Source: Cinclus cinclus
Lineage: Eukaryota; Chordata; Aves; Passeriformes; Cinclidae
DNA length: 64,000 bases
Assembly: GCF_963662255.1 (NCBI RefSeq)
Contig: NC_085055.1
Location: 2,852,602 to 2,916,601 of the forward strand
Reading direction: 5' to 3'
Of the stretch, positions 61,331 through 64,000 are shown one piece after another. The notes beneath the pieces were generated by a model that saw only the letters and a list, made by a program, of their open reading frames with translations, was not told the origin of the DNA and did no database searches. Both the position numbers and the translations under genes were made by a program. Every line of letters begins with the position of its first letter. The first letter of the stretch is position 1.

Positions 61331-62984
61331 CTAGCAATGTGAATAATGAAATATCATGGGGTATTGTGTTGAAGTGGCATAACTGTGTTGAGAACTCAGA
61401 ACTAAAACAGACTATCAATAAAAAAAGAAGCTGTTGTGACCTACACTAGCTGCAAATTAGCCCTAAAATGGTATTTTAATGAGATCCATGTGATCAAGAA
61501 AATTCTAGGCAGAAGAAATTTCCATCTAAAGTAGATTTTTCTCACAAAAATTGACATATATGTTACAAGGAGCTTGATATCAGTACATGTAAATCAGTGT
61601 TTATTAGCTGCTGACACTAATTCTGAAATTCCTAAGCAACACCAAAATATTTCTTTTACTGACAGCTCAGTGAACCATTCTTTTAGGTTAAAATTCACTA
61701 GATAAACTCAAATAGGGCAGTGTTAAAAATAAAACATCCTTAGCACTTCTGGTCTTCCATTTTTGCGGTTTGCTTCAATTTCTCTTTTGCCCTTCAGCTC
61801 TGACGTGGGTCTGATCAATGAAGGCATTCCCAGGAATTCTGGGAGATATCAAACACTTTTTGGCTTGTTCACCAGCAACATTAAAAAATGATCTTGGAGA
61901 ATTCCTTGTGCTACCTAAATATTTGCCTTTAAAGCAAAACAAAACAAAACCAAACCATCAGTGATACCTGCAGGAGTTTTTTTAAATGTCCGACTCAGAC
62001 TGTTCCCACATGGAAATTGATGGTGCTGGAAGGGACAAGTGACAAACTGAGGGAAAAGTCTCCTAGGGGACAATGGGACAGATTACTGCAATGTTCCCTC
62101 ACAGCACACCTGTGGGAGATGGAAGATGAGAGGGGACACTTTCTCCTGACCTGTCCATGGTTCCTCAGACGTGACACCTTCGGAACGAGGATGCGGTGAA
62201 AATATTGTGTTGACCTAACTTATGACACAAGTGACAAAAACTTATTGCATTGCAGCTTTCAATCATAAAAGGCAGAAGTTTTTAACCTTGGAAAAATTTA
62301 AGAATTTTGCCATCTCATTTTACAAGGAAGAGAAGCAAGCACTATTTGTTCATTTTCCTACTTCTATTTTATTTTCCTTAATAATTAATATTTTTTATTA
62401 TCATTGTTATTGAAATCAGCTTTAAGAGCCTGAACCTGCCTTCACCTCTGCCAGCCCACTTCACCCTTTGGGTACCTCATGGAGATCCTGATGTTTAGGA
62501 TTGCTCACAGATCCTCTGGATTTTATCTACATATTCTTATTTGCACCCAAGCAATTCTCCAGCACCAAATACTATCAGGAACCTCATTATAAATACAGCT
62601 CTGAGCAAACTGCTGGGTTGGAATTCCCCCAGAGTGCTGGTCTGGCACACAGGGCATCATCTGAGCTCTGTATATTCTGATTCCTTCTTTCATAGATGCT
62701 TTACTTTTTCAGACTTCCACACATTCTCTAAAATATTTTTTTTATTTTTTTTTTTTTTGGCGCCTGGCTTCAGAGCAGACACTGTAGAGCTCTACAGTTG
62801 TGTGTAAGAGCAGAGCCAGCACAGTCAGGGCTCTGATTTTCCTGGCCCCCTGGTGCACTAACAGGAGGTGTTATGGCTACTACAGAGTGCAGTGCTGAAA
62901 TCAGCACCAAGCCCACCCCGACTGCAGCAAAGCTCCGAGCTCATAAACCCAGATAAAATACAGCTCCACGAGAGCTAGCTTTAA

Positions 62985-63220
62985 CATGCTGCCTATTAGT
63001 GCCTGGCAGTAGATAAATATCAAATATTAATATTTTTATTAACTGAGAATTCAGAAAGTAATCTAATTAGCAGCCTAATAAAGAAAAATATTTGCTGAGG
63101 AATTAATCACACCTTGAGAGAGTTCACTCCATTAGTTTTGACATCTTCATCTGAAGGAGCTGCCTCTGCATCCCAGTCTGGGCACCATTAAATGCAATTA
63201 ATTGGGAGGAAACAGCTGGT
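62985..63220. other. Candidate conserved non-coding element
   Basis: Unique AT-rich stretch with CTAATTAGC near 63063 and GAATTAATCACACC near 63099. No repeats. The regulatory role is inferred from motifs only. Confidence 0.2.
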
Positions 63221-64000
63221 GTTGTATCATTTGCTATGACCAAGACAGAGATGTGATTACAAAGTTTTTGTTAGAAATATTTTCCAGACAAATCCTGATT
63301 GTTCTGGAAGTCAGCAGGCTCCAGCAGGAGAGTGTTGGGAAATATGTTCTCCCCAGGAAGGAGACAGGGAGGGATTTCTCCACTCTCTGCTGGCTTTAGG
63401 CCACCCCTTGAGCTTGCTCATGCCTTGGGGTCTTCACAGCAGCTTGATGGGAGTGGAAATGAGGATTGTGAAAAGGACAGACATTTTCCATGTTTCAAAC
63501 AGCAAGAACTTGCATGGTCATGTCTCAGGGAACAGCACAGCAAACAACAGGAAAACAAAGGGATGAGGTTTTTCCAGCCCACCCTGTGCAAACTCACAGG
63601 GCTCTTTCCTAGATTAGATATTAAAGTCAATTTTCCAGACTACTTTTAAGACACCCAAGTGATGAAATACCTTGAGGGATTTTTTTTTATGATACTTCTT
63701 TACCTCCTGTCCTGATGTTCAACTTCCATTTTTCTTTTTCTTACTCTTCATGGAATTACCCCAGGTTATAAAATTTTGCCTATTATATCATTTAATTGCT
63801 CTCTCTTCTGACTCTGCAGTTTAAAAAGCAGAAAAAAAAAAACACCAGCAAAATTAAACTAACAGATGTTTTAGTAATGTAAAGCATTGTAAAGCAATGC
63901 TAATTATTTATACTTCATGAAAAAAAAATCCCATTTGTAAGTTCAATGCTACATCACAGCTAAATATTGGTAATAATGGAATATAGAACCTCTATAGTCT

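Larger units (their letters stand above)
60874..64000. other. Unique AT-rich sequence to window end, no gene
   Basis: No gene or recognised transposon. A T-rich tract lies at about 62737-62758. Frames up to 116 codons are unrecognised. Confidence 0.55.

Overview
The window looks like non-coding nuclear DNA from a bird, most likely a songbird. The evidence is eleven truncated CR1 (chicken repeat 1) LINE 3' ends carrying the typical avian terminal sequence, two compact retroviral-type LTRs, AT-rich unique sequence, many microsatellites and long homopolymers. No Alu, L1 or other mammalian repeats were recognised. The songbird assignment is inference. The CR1 tails support a bird more firmly.

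I found no protein-coding gene, tRNA or rRNA that I can support. The long open frames are either by-products of repeats whose unit is a multiple of three (the 21-bp minisatellite), of low-complexity tracts (AGAGA, TATC) or of CR1 and LTR sequence, or they are unrecognised frames of 100-191 codons compatible with chance. The window reads as a gene desert or the inside of a very large intron.

Layout. 1-1975 is unique sequence. 1976-3082 is a 53-unit, 21-bp minisatellite with no length variation and a nested higher-order repeat. 3.5-3.8 kb holds two CR1 tails. 3.8-16.9 kb is mostly unique AT-rich DNA with an (AT)n tract at 8.6 kb, a CR1 at 11.7 kb and 35 AGAGA units at 13.4 kb. 17-23.4 kb carries CR1 pieces and a solo LTR on the minus strand (18257-18668). 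23.4-31.5 kb is unique sequence with several AT-rich candidate conserved non-coding elements. A second solo LTR, nearly identical to the first but inverted, lies at 31520-31932. 35.0 kb holds a hexanucleotide array. 36-42 kb has three CR1 fragments. 42.8-43.7 kb holds a diverged direct-repeat pair of an unnamed sequence. 46 kb has a CpG-bearing segment with a 107-codon frame. 49 kb has the longest CR1 fragment. 50-56 kb has several long homopolymers, including runs of 18, 13 and 20 C. 60412-60873 is a compound TATC/TATATC array.

The standout structures are the minisatellite and the inverted LTR pair. The regulatory candidates rest on motif density alone and need alignment with other birds. 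No gene-to-gene cooperation can be described because no gene is visible.
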